64,000 nucleotides of DNA from Caproiciproducens galactitolivorans (lineage in GTDB: Bacteria; Bacillota; Clostridia; Oscillospirales; Acutalibacteraceae). Below, piece after piece: positions 36,810-46,033 of this stretch. Positions within the stretch are counted from its first letter, which is position 1, and each line of letters opens with the position of its first letter. The DNA lies in NCBI RefSeq assembly GCF_026672255.1, contig NZ_JAPOHA010000013.1:1-64000 (forward strand). The letters run 5' to 3'. The position numbers and the translations under genes are program-made. The notes beneath the pieces were generated by a model. The model was not told where the DNA came from. It made no database searches and saw nothing but the letters and a program-made list of their open reading frames with translations.

Positions 36810-38054
36810 CTATCTTATTTGACCGCTTCCGCTGATAATAAACTTCGTTGAGGTAAGCTGATTCACGCCCATGGGGCCGCGCGCGTGCAGCTTCTGTGTG
36901 GAAATGCCGATTTCGGCTCCCAGCCCGAATTCTCCGCCGTCGGTGAAACGGGTGGAGGCGTTCACATACACCGCCGCCGAATCAACCCGTTCGGTAAATT
37001 TCTGCGCGCTTTCGTAGCTTCGGGTAACAATCGCCTCGCTGTGCCCGCTGGAGTACCGTGCAATATGGTCGATCGCTTCATCGATGCTGTCCACCACTTT
37101 CACCGCGAGGATAAAATCAAGGTATTCCGCCGTCCAGTCCTCCTCCGTCGCGGGAACGATCTCCCCGCCGAGAATCGCGCGCGTCCGCTCGCAGCCGCGG
37201 ATTTCCACATGCTTTTCGTCGAGCCGCGCCTTGATGGCGGGCAGTGCGGTTTCTGCAATATCTTTATGGACAAGCACGGTCTCGATCGCGTTGCAGACGG
37301 ACGGACGGGAAGTCTTTGCGTTAAAAATAATATTCGCCGCCATATCGATATCGGCGCTGTCGTCCACATAAACATGGCAGTTGCCCGCTCCGGTTTCAAT
37401 CACCGGCACCCGCGAGTTCTCCACAACGGACCGGATCAGGCCCTTGCCGCCGCGTGGAATCAGCACGTCGAGGTATCCGGTGAGCTGCATCATTTCCATG
37501 GAGGACGCGCGGCTCGTATCCTGAACAAGCTGGATGCCGTCCTTCGGGAGCCCGGCTTTTTGGAGCGCGCCGCGCATGACTTCCGCTATGCACTGGTTGG
37601 AAAGAAAGGCTTCTTTTCCGCCGCGCAGAATCACCGCGTTGCCCGCTTTCAGGCAGAGCGCCGCCGCATCGGCCGTTACGTTCGGCCTTGCTTCGTAAAT
37701 CATGCCGATCACCCCGAGGGGTACGCGCACCTGCTCGATTTTCAGCCCGTTCGGGCGGACGCCCCCGCCCACGATGCTGCCGATCGGGTCTTCCTGCGCC
37801 GCTACGCTGCGGATTCCCTGCGCCATGCCGTAAATACGGTCATGGTTCAGCTTCAGGCGGTCAAGGAGGGATTCGCTCATGCCGCTTTCGCGCGCGGCTT
37901 CCACATCCCGCGCGTTGGCGGCCAGAATCTCGCTTTCGCCGTTTTCAATCGCTCCGGCCATTTCCAGAAGCGCCTTGTCCTTTAACGATCCCGCCGCCGC
38001 GAGCGCGCGGGCCGCTTCTTTTGCGTTTTTTCCCATTTGCTCCAATACGGTCAT
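36810..38054 (-). CDS. proA: Gamma-glutamyl phosphate reductase
   Basis: A 414-residue NADPH-dependent enzyme making glutamate-5-semialdehyde, the second step of proline synthesis. The aldehyde-dehydrogenase fold is visible: VPLGVIGMIYEARPNVT (cofactor region), VIETGAGNCHVYVD, the catalytic Cys in SRPSVCNAIET, and the C-terminal GPMGVNQLTSTK. Length normal. proB lies 28 bases upstream on the same strand, giving the usual proBA operon. Confidence 0.97.
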   Translation of the reverse strand: MTVLEQMGKNAKEAARALAAAGSLKDKALLEMAGAIENGESEILAANARDVEAARESGMSESLLDRLKLNHDRIYGMAQGIRSVAAQEDPIGSIVGGGVRPNGLKIEQVRVPLGVIGMIYEARPNVTADAAALCLKAGNAVILRGGKEAFLSNQCIAEVMRGALQKAGLPKDGIQLVQDTSRASSMEMMQLTGYLDVLIPRGGKGLIRSVVENSRVPVIETGAGNCHVYVDDSADIDMAANIIFNAKTSRPSVCNAIETVLVHKDIAETALPAIKARLDEKHVEIRGCERTRAILGGEIVPATEEDWTAEYLDFILAVKVVDSIDEAIDHIARYSSGHSEAIVTRSYESAQKFTERVDSAAVYVNASTRFTDGGEFGLGAEIGISTQKLHARGPMGVNQLTSTKFIISGSGQIR

Positions 38055-38082
38055 GACGTCACCCCTTTGTTCTCTTTCTATC

Positions 38083-38883
38083 TTACTTCTTTTCCGTGCC
38101 GAAAACTGTCCCTATTTGTACGCCGTCGAAAAGCCGGTACAGGGATTTCGGGTCGGCACCGCTCATTACGCAGCAGGGAATTCCCGCTTCGTTGGCAAAC
38201 GCCGCCGCGTTCACCTTCGTGCTCATGCCGCCTGTGCCGCGGTTCGAACCGGTGCCGCCCGCGAGCCTGCGGATTTCATCGGTGACCTCCGCCACATAGG
38301 GAATGCGTTTCGCGTTCGCGTCCGCGCGCGGATTCGCGTCGTACAGCCCGTCGATATCCGTCAGGATGACCAGCAGGTCGGCTTCCACCAGCCTTGCCAC
38401 CGTTGCGGAAAGCGTGTCGTTGTCGCCGAAATTGTTGCCGACCAGCTCGTCGATGGCGACGGAGTCGTTTTCATTGACCACGGGAATCAGGTCCATTTTG
38501 ATTAACTCATTGAATGTATTCTGGGTATTGCGCTTATTATGTTCATTGGCGATGACGTCGGCGGTGAGAAGCACCTGCGCCACCATCCGGTTGTATTCGC
38601 CGAACAGCTTGTCATACATAAACATCAGCTCACACTGGCCAACCGCCGCAACCGCCTGCTTGCGTTCCGTTTCCTGCGGCCGCTCCGGCAGTCCGAGCTT
38701 CCCAACGCCCACGCCGATTGCGCCGGAGGTGACAAGGATGATCTCCCTGCCGGAATTCTGCAAATCGCTCAGCACCTTGCACAGCGCTTCCATTCTGCGC
38801 AGGTTCAGTTTTCCGTTCTCATACGTCAGGGTGGACGTGCCTACCTTGACAACGATTCTTTTTGCCTGTGTTATCGCCGACAT
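38083..38883 (-). CDS. proB: Glutamate 5-kinase, short form without PUA domain
   Basis: A 266-residue amino-acid kinase that phosphorylates glutamate in proline synthesis and is normally inhibited by proline. Visible motifs are VVKVGTSTLTYENG, LVTSGAIGVGVGKLG, NENDSVAIDELVGNNFGDND, LTDIDGLYDANP and GTGGMSTKVNAA. It lacks the C-terminal PUA domain found in the roughly 370-residue enzymes of E. coli and B. subtilis; such short forms occur in many Firmicutes. The ATG at 38883 follows TTAGGAGATACG; the longer frame upstream lacks family residues. Confidence 0.96.
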   Translation of the reverse strand: MSAITQAKRIVVKVGTSTLTYENGKLNLRRMEALCKVLSDLQNSGREIILVTSGAIGVGVGKLGLPERPQETERKQAVAAVGQCELMFMYDKLFGEYNRMVAQVLLTADVIANEHNKRNTQNTFNELIKMDLIPVVNENDSVAIDELVGNNFGDNDTLSATVARLVEADLLVILTDIDGLYDANPRADANAKRIPYVAEVTDEIRRLAGGTGSNRGTGGMSTKVNAAAFANEAGIPCCVMSGADPKSLYRLFDGVQIGTVFGTEKK

Positions 38884-39185
38884 ATCGTATCTCCTAAATT
38901 TTATTATCCTGTTTAAGGGCGCGTCCCGGGAATTTCTGCGATCGGGCGGCTGCCGCCGCGCCGTCTGGAAAACCGTTTGGAACGCCGTTTCCAACAGGGT
39001 TTATATCGTTAAGATTATAGCATATTTTCACGCGGTTTTGAAGAACCAACTTTGAAACGAAACGGAAAGAATCCTTACCGCCGGCCCTCCCATTTCCGTA
39101 AACTCTCCGGCATTATGGTTTAAAGGTTCGTAACGGATCCTATCGGAAGTATTCATAAATTTGATATCGCCCATGGGGTCGGCCG

Positions 39186-39221
39186 TAAAAAGGGGCGCGG
39201 TCGAAATCCGGCCGCGCCCCC
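39186..39221 (-). terminator. Terminator after the 39.3-39.8 kb gene
   Basis: GGGGCGCGGTCG and CGGCCGCGCCCC form a GC-rich stem followed on the minus strand by CCTTTTTA. Confidence 0.8.
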
Positions 39222-39329
39222 ACTTCCCACTTTCGGTTCCTTAGCGCGAACCGGAAAACGCAGCACGGTTTTCCGCTTTTCCGGAGCCGTTTCCCTTGGG
39301 TCGGAAAGATAAATTTCACGAATGAAAAT

Positions 39330-39833
39330 TTATTTAGCTGTAACCAAAATTTTATCCAGTAAGCCAAACCGTTTCAAGCAGGAAACATATTCGGCAACAC
39401 AGTAAGGGTTTTGGATGTCCTTTTCATCCAGCCCCCGGAAGGCATAGAGTTCATCCCAAAGCAGACTGCTGCCTTCAACGCAGAAAAATCCGGATGCAAG
39501 GTCAACGCCTGCAAAAATCTTACTTCCCTTGAAAACCTCATCCTGCTTTTCATATAAATTTTTCCCTTTGCCGGTATTCTGAACGAAAAAGGCGACCGGC
39601 GACGGCGCTCCGCCGGCCGGTAATTTTTCCGCCAAATGCGCATTGTTCCGTACATTTTCAGCAACCGCCCGCAGGGCTTTCTCCTCATGAAGCTCCGCTA
39701 GCGGATATTTTTCCAAAAGATAGGCCGCAATCTCCGCACCGGACTTGCGGTTTGGGAGCAGCCGGTTCTTATACTCGTTCCACGTCGCTTTCCATTCTTC
39801 CAGCATTTCCGGCGTCACTTTCTGCATCAACAT
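39330..39833 (-). CDS. Hypothetical protein
   Basis: A 167-residue soluble protein of mixed helix and strand, starting MLMQKVTPEMLEEWKATWNE and containing VAFFVQNTGKGKNLYEKQ and a C-terminal FGLLDKILVTAK. No signal peptide, membrane segment or recognised motif. The ATG shortly after GGGGGGTG is chosen; a GTG two codons upstream is in frame. Monocistronic with its own terminator. Confidence 0.7.
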   Translation of the reverse strand: MLMQKVTPEMLEEWKATWNEYKNRLLPNRKSGAEIAAYLLEKYPLAELHEEKALRAVAENVRNNAHLAEKLPAGGAPSPVAFFVQNTGKGKNLYEKQDEVFKGSKIFAGVDLASGFFCVEGSSLLWDELYAFRGLDEKDIQNPYCVAEYVSCLKRFGLLDKILVTAK

Positions 39834-39942
39834 ATCCACACCCCCCGATAAATTCCTGATCTCTTGATCTTATTGCCAATCGAACTCATTTAGACTGGTT
39901 TTTATTTCAATTATTATAATAAACGGCAATATGCTTGTCAAC

Positions 39943-39973
39943 AAAAAACTCCCGGAGCCAAAGCCCCGGGAGC
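39943..39973 (-). terminator. Terminator after pnp
   Basis: CTCCCGG and CCGGGAG, with extra inner pairs, followed on the minus strand by TTTTTT. It lies 15 bases past the pnp stop. Confidence 0.85.
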
Positions 39974-39987
39974 AAAATGCTGTTCAA

Positions 39988-42249
39988 TTAGTCCTGCGGA
40001 TTGCGCGGTTTATTGGTGTTGGCAATAAAGCCGTTGCTTGCGCGCGGACGGTCATCCCTACGGTCGTCGCGGCGGTGGTCGTCATGACGGTGGTCGTCCC
40101 TGCGGGGGAACGGGCGGCGCGGTGCGTCGGAAATTTCATTTTCCGGAACCAGACCCTCCACCTCGATCAAAGCGTCGCGGCGGGAAAGGTTCAGTCTGCC
40201 CTTATCGTCAATTTCAAGTACTTTAACCATGACCTCGTCGCCGACATTGACAACGTCGGTCACCTTTTCGGTACGCTTCACATCCAGACGGGAAATGTGG
40301 ACAAGGCCTTCCTTGCCCGGTGCGATTTCAACAAACGCGCCGAAGTCCATAATGCGGGTTACCTTGCCGTTGTAGATTGCGCCCGGCTCGGGGTCGTTCA
40401 CAATCGTGTCGATGATGGTCATGGCGCGCTGGCAGTTTTCGGCGTCGATGCCGGAAACATACACGTGTCCGTCCTCTTCCACATCCACCTTTACGCCGCA
40501 TTCGGCGCAGATTTTCTGAATCACTTTTCCGCCGGAACCGATTACCTCGCGGATTTTGTCAACCGGAATCAGCGTGGAGTACATTTTCGGCGCGTACTTG
40601 GAAAGCTCCTTGCGCGGCGCCGGGATGGCTTTCAGCATGATTTCGTCAATAATATAATCTCTGGCTTTGTGCGTCTTTTCAAGGGCTTCCTTTACCATTT
40701 CGGGCGTCAGGCCGTCGATCTTCAGGTCCATCTGAATCGCGGTGATTCCTTCGTGCGTACCGGCAACCTTAAAGTCCATGTCGCCGAAGAAGTCTTCTAA
40801 GCCCTGAATGTCCACCATGGTCATCCAGCGTTCGCCTTCGGTGATCAGGCCGCAGGAAATACCCGCAACCGGCGCCTTAATCGGCACGCCGGCAGCCATC
40901 AGCGCAAGCGTGGAGCCGCAGATGGAAGCCTGGGAAGTGGAACCGTTCGAGGACAGAACCTCGGAAACGAGGCGGTAAGCGTACGGGAATTCCTCAACGC
41001 TCGGAATAACCGGAACCAGCGCGCGCTCCGCAAGAGCGCCATGGCCGATTTCACGGCGGCCCGGGCCGCGGCTCGGCTTTGTTTCGCCGACCGAGTAGGA
41101 CGGGAAGTTGTACTGATGGATATAGCGCTTGCTTTCCTCTTGATCAATGCCGTCGAGAATCTGGGCGTCGCTGACGGGGCCGAGGGTGGCGACGGTCAGA
41201 ACCTGCGTCTGGCCGCGGGTAAACATACCGGAACCGTGCACGCGCGGCAGAAGATCCACTTCCGCGGCGAGCGGGCGCATCTGGTCCATCTTTCTGCCGT
41301 CTACGCGCTTCTGCTCGTCGAGGAGCCAGCGGCGAACGATATTTTTCTGTGTCTTATACATGCACTCGTCGATCTTTGCCGCCTGATCGGGGTAAATCTC
41401 GTCGAATTTCTCGTGTACCTTTTCATAAATGGGCTTGAGCCTTGCGTCGCGAACGGTTTTATCGTCCGTGTCGAGAGCAAGCTTCACGTCTTCCGTCGCG
41501 AATTCTTTCACGGCGTTCAGCATTTCCTCGTCCGGCTCGTTGCTCGGGTAGGAGAATTTCTCTTTGCCGATCTCCGCCTGAATGCCCTTGATGAACGAAA
41601 TAATCTTCTGGTTTGCCTCGTGACCGGCCATAATGCCGTTGTACATGACTTCGTCGGAAACGATGTTCGCGCCCGCCTCAATCATGGCGATGCGGGTTTC
41701 GGTGGAAGCGACGGTCACGGCCATCTGGGAAACCTTGCGCTGCTCGGCGGTCGGGTTAATCACATACTGCCCGTCCACATAGCCGACGGAAACACCCGAA
41801 ATCGGGCCTTTCCACGGAATATCGGAAATGCTGAGCGCAATGGAGGTGCCGACCATGGCGGCAATTTCCGGCGCACAGTCGTGGTCGACCGCCATTACCG
41901 TGCAGACCACGGAAACGTCGTTGCGCATATCCTTCGGGAAAAGCGGACGGATCGGACGGTCAATAACGCGGGAGGTCAGAATCGCTTTGTCGCTCGGGCG
42001 GCCTTCGCGTTTCAGAAAAGAGCCGGGAATGCGGCCCACGGAATAGAGCTTTTCTTCAAAGTCGACGGAAAGCGGGAAAAAGTCCACGCCCTCGCGCGGT
42101 TTCGGGGACGCTGTTACCGCAACGTGAACCACGGTTTCCCCATAGCGGACCAGGCATTCGCCGTTTGCAAGCTGCGCCATTTTACCGGTTTCAATCACCA
42201 GCGGCCGTCCGGCGAACTCTGTTTCATAAACTTTAAAGTTTTCGAACAT
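39988..42249 (-). CDS. pnp: Polynucleotide phosphorylase
   Basis: A 753-residue 3'-5' phosphorolytic exoribonuclease, acting as a trimer. Two RNase PH domains (about 10-230 and 315-540, with YNFPSYSVGETKPSRGPGRR and ISCGLITEGE), a KH domain (about 555-615, VIGSGGKVIQKICAECGVKV) and an S1 domain (about 620-690, GKVTRIMDFGAFVEIAPGKE). The C-terminal tail after S1 is highly charged with repeated Arg-Asp-Asp-His units. ATG with GGAGGAAA upstream. It follows rpsO, the classic rpsO-pnp arrangement, where pnp often controls its own mRNA. Confidence 0.97.
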   Translation of the reverse strand: MFENFKVYETEFAGRPLVIETGKMAQLANGECLVRYGETVVHVAVTASPKPREGVDFFPLSVDFEEKLYSVGRIPGSFLKREGRPSDKAILTSRVIDRPIRPLFPKDMRNDVSVVCTVMAVDHDCAPEIAAMVGTSIALSISDIPWKGPISGVSVGYVDGQYVINPTAEQRKVSQMAVTVASTETRIAMIEAGANIVSDEVMYNGIMAGHEANQKIISFIKGIQAEIGKEKFSYPSNEPDEEMLNAVKEFATEDVKLALDTDDKTVRDARLKPIYEKVHEKFDEIYPDQAAKIDECMYKTQKNIVRRWLLDEQKRVDGRKMDQMRPLAAEVDLLPRVHGSGMFTRGQTQVLTVATLGPVSDAQILDGIDQEESKRYIHQYNFPSYSVGETKPSRGPGRREIGHGALAERALVPVIPSVEEFPYAYRLVSEVLSSNGSTSQASICGSTLALMAAGVPIKAPVAGISCGLITEGERWMTMVDIQGLEDFFGDMDFKVAGTHEGITAIQMDLKIDGLTPEMVKEALEKTHKARDYIIDEIMLKAIPAPRKELSKYAPKMYSTLIPVDKIREVIGSGGKVIQKICAECGVKVDVEEDGHVYVSGIDAENCQRAMTIIDTIVNDPEPGAIYNGKVTRIMDFGAFVEIAPGKEGLVHISRLDVKRTEKVTDVVNVGDEVMVKVLEIDDKGRLNLSRRDALIEVEGLVPENEISDAPRRPFPRRDDHRHDDHRRDDRRDDRPRASNGFIANTNKPRNPQD

Positions 42250-42411
42250 AGTTTTCCTCCATTATTAACGGGAGAAACAGGTTTAGCAATAAAACCGGCG
42301 TCCGGTTCACGGGCGCTCGTTTCACTGCTAAGTCCCGTTCAACCCGTTTATTTATTTGATCAAAAAAATCCTAAAGGCAGGCGGTGCCCCGCCTGCCCTA
42401 AAAGACCGAAA

Positions 42412-42675
42412 TTACTTGCGAATGCCAAGTTTTTGGATAATCGTACGGTAACGCTCAATGTCTGAATCCTGCAGATAGTTGAGCAGGCTTCTTCTTGCGC
42501 CGACCATTTTCAGAAGACCGCGGCGGGAATGGTGATCCTTTTGATGGGTCTTCAGATGCTCGGTAAGATCGTTGATTCTTTTTGTAAGAATCGCGATCTG
42601 TACTTCGGAAGAACCGGTGTCGCCCTCGTGCATGGCATACTCTTTAATAATCGCTGTCTTTTCTTCTTTTAACAT
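42412..42675 (-). CDS. rpsO: Ribosomal protein uS15
   Basis: An 87-residue 30S subunit protein with the S15 signature [20 protein letters not shown] and [20 protein letters not shown]. The ATG at 42675 gives the standard length; a GTG four codons upstream has worse spacing from AAGGGTGG. Upstream of pnp. Confidence 0.97.
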   Translation of the reverse strand: MLKEEKTAIIKEYAMHEGDTGSSEVQIAILTKRINDLTEHLKTHQKDHHSRRGLLKMVGARRSLLNYLQDSDIERYRTIIQKLGIRK

Positions 42676-42819
42676 AGTGTTTTCCACCCTTTCTAAAATA
42701 AACCCTCAATCGCAGAAAAAGGCTGGTGAAATCCCCAAAAAGAGGCTTACTCCTTTATCCGGGAAAGGGGCATAATACTTCAACATTATATCATGCCGTG
42801 CTTCTTTTGTAAATTGTTT

Positions 42820-43758
42820 TTATATGCTTTTTTTGAATATTGCCCTATTTTTTTCAAAATATTCCTTTGCCTGTTCTCCGTTTTTATGGATTTCCGCTTT
42901 CAGCTCGTCCAGTCCGTCGAATTTTTTCTCCGGGCGAAGAAATTTGATCAAATCCACGCAGACGGTTTTGCCGTAAAAATCCTCGCCGAAGTAATCCGGC
43001 AGCCAGGTCTCCGCCAGAACGCAGGGAGAACCGACCGTGGGCTTGATCCCGACATTCGTCACGCCGCAGTATTCCCTGCCGCCGAAGGCGACCCGGGAAA
43101 CGTAAACCCCGAACCGGGGAAGCACAAAATTCTTCGGGATTGCCTGATTCAGCGTGGGCGTACCGAGCCTGCGGCCCAGTTTGCGCCCGTGCAGCACCGC
43201 CGAACGGTAACCGTAGGGCCTGCCCAAAAGGCGCGCCGCCTCGTCCACGTCGCCGTTTGCAATCAGCCCGCGGATGCGCGTAGAGCTGACCGCCTCCCCG
43301 TCCAGCAGGACGGCGCCGGCAACCTTCGTCTCCAGTCCCCGCTCGCGGCAAAGCTGTTCCAGCGTGCAGCAGCTTCCCCTTCCGCCGCAGCCGAAGGTAA
43401 AGTTAAACCCGCAGCAGACCTCTTTCGCGCGGCAGATCTGAATCAGCACCCGGTCGACAAATTCCTCCGGGGTATAATCCTTGATTGTAGAAAATTGCAG
43501 AATGTAAAGCTGTTCCACGCCGAATTCTTCCAGAATATGGATTTTCTGCTCCTGCGAAAGAATTTCCCCTCCCGCGCTGCCGCCCAGATCGGCGAGCGGA
43601 TTATGCGCAAAGGTAAGTACCGCGGGTAAAAGGCCTTTTTGTTTCGCGTCGACCGCCGAGCCGATTACCTTTTTATGGCCGATGTGCAGGCCGTCAAAAC
43701 TGCCGAGCGCAACAGCGGTATCCCCGAGCGCCGGAGTTAAATCATAGTTAATCCTCAT
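42820..43758 (-). CDS. ribF: Bifunctional riboflavin kinase/FAD synthetase
   Basis: A 312-residue enzyme making FMN and FAD. The N-terminal nucleotidyltransferase domain has GSFDGLHIGHKKVI and SSTRIRGLI; the C-terminal flavokinase domain has GRKLGRRLGTPTLNQ and GVTNVGIKPTVG. Its start overlaps the truB stop by eleven bases, so they are translationally coupled. Start ATG six codons into the open frame, after CGAAGGC. Part of the conserved truB-ribF pair. Confidence 0.96.
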   Translation of the reverse strand: MRINYDLTPALGDTAVALGSFDGLHIGHKKVIGSAVDAKQKGLLPAVLTFAHNPLADLGGSAGGEILSQEQKIHILEEFGVEQLYILQFSTIKDYTPEEFVDRVLIQICRAKEVCCGFNFTFGCGGRGSCCTLEQLCRERGLETKVAGAVLLDGEAVSSTRIRGLIANGDVDEAARLLGRPYGYRSAVLHGRKLGRRLGTPTLNQAIPKNFVLPRFGVYVSRVAFGGREYCGVTNVGIKPTVGSPCVLAETWLPDYFGEDFYGKTVCVDLIKFLRPEKKFDGLDELKAEIHKNGEQAKEYFEKNRAIFKKSI

Positions 43759-44686
43759 TTGCCTTCGCTCCATTTGTTTTGTCCGTGCAGAAAAGGCGAA
43801 GCACGCAAAGCTCCGCTTTTTCGGTATCCACGTTCCCCAGCCCCAGAAATTCGCCTTCGGGGGAAAGCACGCGGAAAACCGCCCCGTTTTTCCGGTCGGG
43901 GAATAAAATGGATGTACGGTCGAGACTGAGCCCGCCGCCGTTTCGAAACCGGTTTGCCTGCGCCCCGGTTACCTGAACCGCGGGGGAATGCAAAAACAGG
44001 CTTTCCACCGGCAGAAGCTTCTCCTGAAGCGCGCCCCGCGCGGAAAGTTCCCGCGCTTCGTCCAGCGAAATCGCCTGCGGGAGGGTAAAGCCCGCCGCCG
44101 CCGTCCTCCGCAGAGAGGTCATCACGCCGAAGGTTCCCAGCCTTTCGCCGATATCCGCGCAGAGGGTCCGTATATAAGTCCCCTTGGAGCAGCGCACAAG
44201 CAGCGCGCCGCTTTGGGTGTTTTCGTCAAATTCGGTAAGTTCCAGCCGGTAAACGGTAACCGGACGCTTTTCGCGCTCGACCTCGATACCCTGCCGGGCA
44301 AGGTCGTAAAGCCGCTGTCCGTTGATCTGCACCGCCGAATACATCGGCGGAAGCTGGCGGATATTTCCCCGGAAATAGGGCAATGCCGCCTCAATCTGTT
44401 CCTTTGTAGCCCTTTTGCCGCTTTCCTGTAGCTTTTTGCCGGTGCTGTCCTGCGTGTCGGTGCCGTATCCAAGCGCAAAACCGGCCGTGTACTCCTTGTC
44501 CGTGTCCTCCAAAAGCGAGGCCGCCCTCGTCGCCTTTCCCAAAAGCAGGGGCAGCACCCCGGTCGCCATGGGGTCCAGCGTACCGGTGTGGCCGATTTTT
44601 CGCTCGCCGCACAGCCGCCGCATCACCGCGACCACGTCAAACGAAGTGAAATCCCGCGGCTTATCCACTACAATTACGCCGTTCAC
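43748..44686 (-). CDS. truB: tRNA pseudouridine-55 synthase
   Basis: A 312-residue enzyme making pseudouridine 55 in the tRNA T-loop. The catalytic Asp motif GHTGTLDPMATGVLPLLLG is near residue 35, followed by YTAGFALGYGTDTQD and KGTYIRTLCADIGERLG. A C-terminal PUA-like extension is present. GTG start after AGGGGGGAC. It follows nrnA and precedes ribF in the translation block. Confidence 0.96.
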   Translation of the reverse strand: MNGVIVVDKPRDFTSFDVVAVMRRLCGERKIGHTGTLDPMATGVLPLLLGKATRAASLLEDTDKEYTAGFALGYGTDTQDSTGKKLQESGKRATKEQIEAALPYFRGNIRQLPPMYSAVQINGQRLYDLARQGIEVEREKRPVTVYRLELTEFDENTQSGALLVRCSKGTYIRTLCADIGERLGTFGVMTSLRRTAAAGFTLPQAISLDEARELSARGALQEKLLPVESLFLHSPAVQVTGAQANRFRNGGGLSLDRTSILFPDRKNGAVFRVLSPEGEFLGLGNVDTEKAELCVLRLFCTDKTNGAKANED

Positions 44687-44704
44687 GCCGCGTCCCCCCT
44701 CGAA

Positions 44705-45652
44705 TTATAGAAAATGTTTTCCGATTTCTTTGAGCATCTGCTCTTCCGCCTGGTCCATCGTTGTATTGAAGGTACAGCCCGCCGCTCCGGAATGTCCGCC
44801 GCCGCCGAACGCGGAGCAGATATCGGAAGCGTTGATGGGCGGGCGGGCGCGCAGCGAAATTTTGCAGGTGCCGTCCGGCTTTTCGCGCAGCGTCACGCCG
44901 ACCAGCACGCCCTCGATCGCGCGCGGAATCGAAGCAAGCCCCTCAATATCACCCTCTGTCGCGCCGGTGCTGCGGATCATTTCGCAGGTTATCCGAATGA
45001 CCGCGACACGGTTATTGAAATAATACTTGATGGTTTCCATCACGCGGCGCTCCATACCGATGCGCGCGCGGCTTTTCGTATCGAACATTTCGCGGTTGAT
45101 GCGGTTGCCGTCCGCGCCTTTTTCCACTAAATCCGCGGCGATGCGGTAGGTGCGCGGCGTAACGTTGATGTATTTGAAACAGCCCGTATCCGTCGTAATG
45201 CCCGTATAAAGGCAATCCGCAATTTCACGGTCGATTTCCACGTTCAGAAGATTCAGCACGTCAAAGATGATTTCGCAGGTCGCCGCCGCTTTCGCGTCCA
45301 CACAGGAACGCCTCGCGTAATCCATGTTGGACGGATGGTGGTCGATGCAAAGATCGATTTTTCCGCCGTAAAGGCTCTGGTTCGGTTCCCCGATGAGCTG
45401 TGTATCCGCGATATCCACCGCCACAATCACCTTCGGGGTGAACTCCTGTTTCTCAACGCCGCCGAAAAGGTAGTTGTATTTCGGCACGATCGGGTCGGAG
45501 CATTTGATCATGGCGCGCTTCCCAAGCTTTTGCAGCCCGCGGCAGAGCGCCGCAGCCGAACCGAGGGTGTCGCCGTCGGGGTATTGATGGCTCAGAATCA
45601 GAATGTCGTCCGCCCCGCGCAGAAATTCTGCCGCTTCGTTCCGGCTAATCAT
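44705..45652 (-). CDS. nrnA: DHH-family NrnA (nanoRNase/pAp phosphatase)
   Basis: A 315-residue phosphoesterase that degrades very short RNAs and dephosphorylates pAp in Firmicutes. It has HQYPDGDTLGSA near residue 25, the catalytic DHHPSN near 105, and the C-terminal DHHA1 motif GGGHSGAAGC. The ATG at 45652 is chosen after GAGGAG; a GTG four codons upstream overlaps the ribosome-binding site. Its frame overlaps the end of rbfA. Confidence 0.94.
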   Translation of the reverse strand: MISRNEAAEFLRGADDILILSHQYPDGDTLGSAAALCRGLQKLGKRAMIKCSDPIVPKYNYLFGGVEKQEFTPKVIVAVDIADTQLIGEPNQSLYGGKIDLCIDHHPSNMDYARRSCVDAKAAATCEIIFDVLNLLNVEIDREIADCLYTGITTDTGCFKYINVTPRTYRIAADLVEKGADGNRINREMFDTKSRARIGMERRVMETIKYYFNNRVAVIRITCEMIRSTGATEGDIEGLASIPRAIEGVLVGVTLREKPDGTCKISLRARPPINASDICSAFGGGGHSGAAGCTFNTTMDQAEEQMLKEIGKHFL

Positions 45653-46001
45653 CTTTTTTATCACTCCTCAGGTCGTTCAGAATTCGTGAAATATTCGCGC
45701 TGTATTCAATGGAATCGGTCGGCTTGAAGGTCAGCTCCGGAACATGCCTGAGCTGAAGGCGCGCGCCGAGCTCGTGGCGGATAAAGCCGGACGCGGATTT
45801 CAGCCCGGTAACCGCCTGCTTTGCGCGCTCCATTCCCTCCATTGCGCTGACATAAACTGTGCAGAAAGATAAATCGCTGGTAACTTCTACCCGGACTACG
45901 CTGATCAGGCCCTGAATCCGCGGGTCTTTCAGCTCGCGGAAAATCGCCGTAAGCTCGCGTTTAATGTCCTCGGTAGTACGCCCCATTCTGTGGCTGGCCA
46001 T
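45645..46001 (-). CDS. rbfA: Ribosome-binding factor A
   Basis: 118 residues with a single KH-like fold (RVEVTSDLSFCTVYVSAM, then FIRHELGARLQLRHVPELTF). It assists maturation of the 30S subunit and 16S rRNA 5' end. It sits between infB and nrnA as usual in Firmicutes. ATG start; normal length. Confidence 0.96.
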   Translation of the reverse strand: MASHRMGRTTEDIKRELTAIFRELKDPRIQGLISVVRVEVTSDLSFCTVYVSAMEGMERAKQAVTGLKSASGFIRHELGARLQLRHVPELTFKPTDSIEYSANISRILNDLRSDKKDD

Positions 46002-46033
46002 TTCATACCTCCGTAATATAGCCCTCTCTTGGC

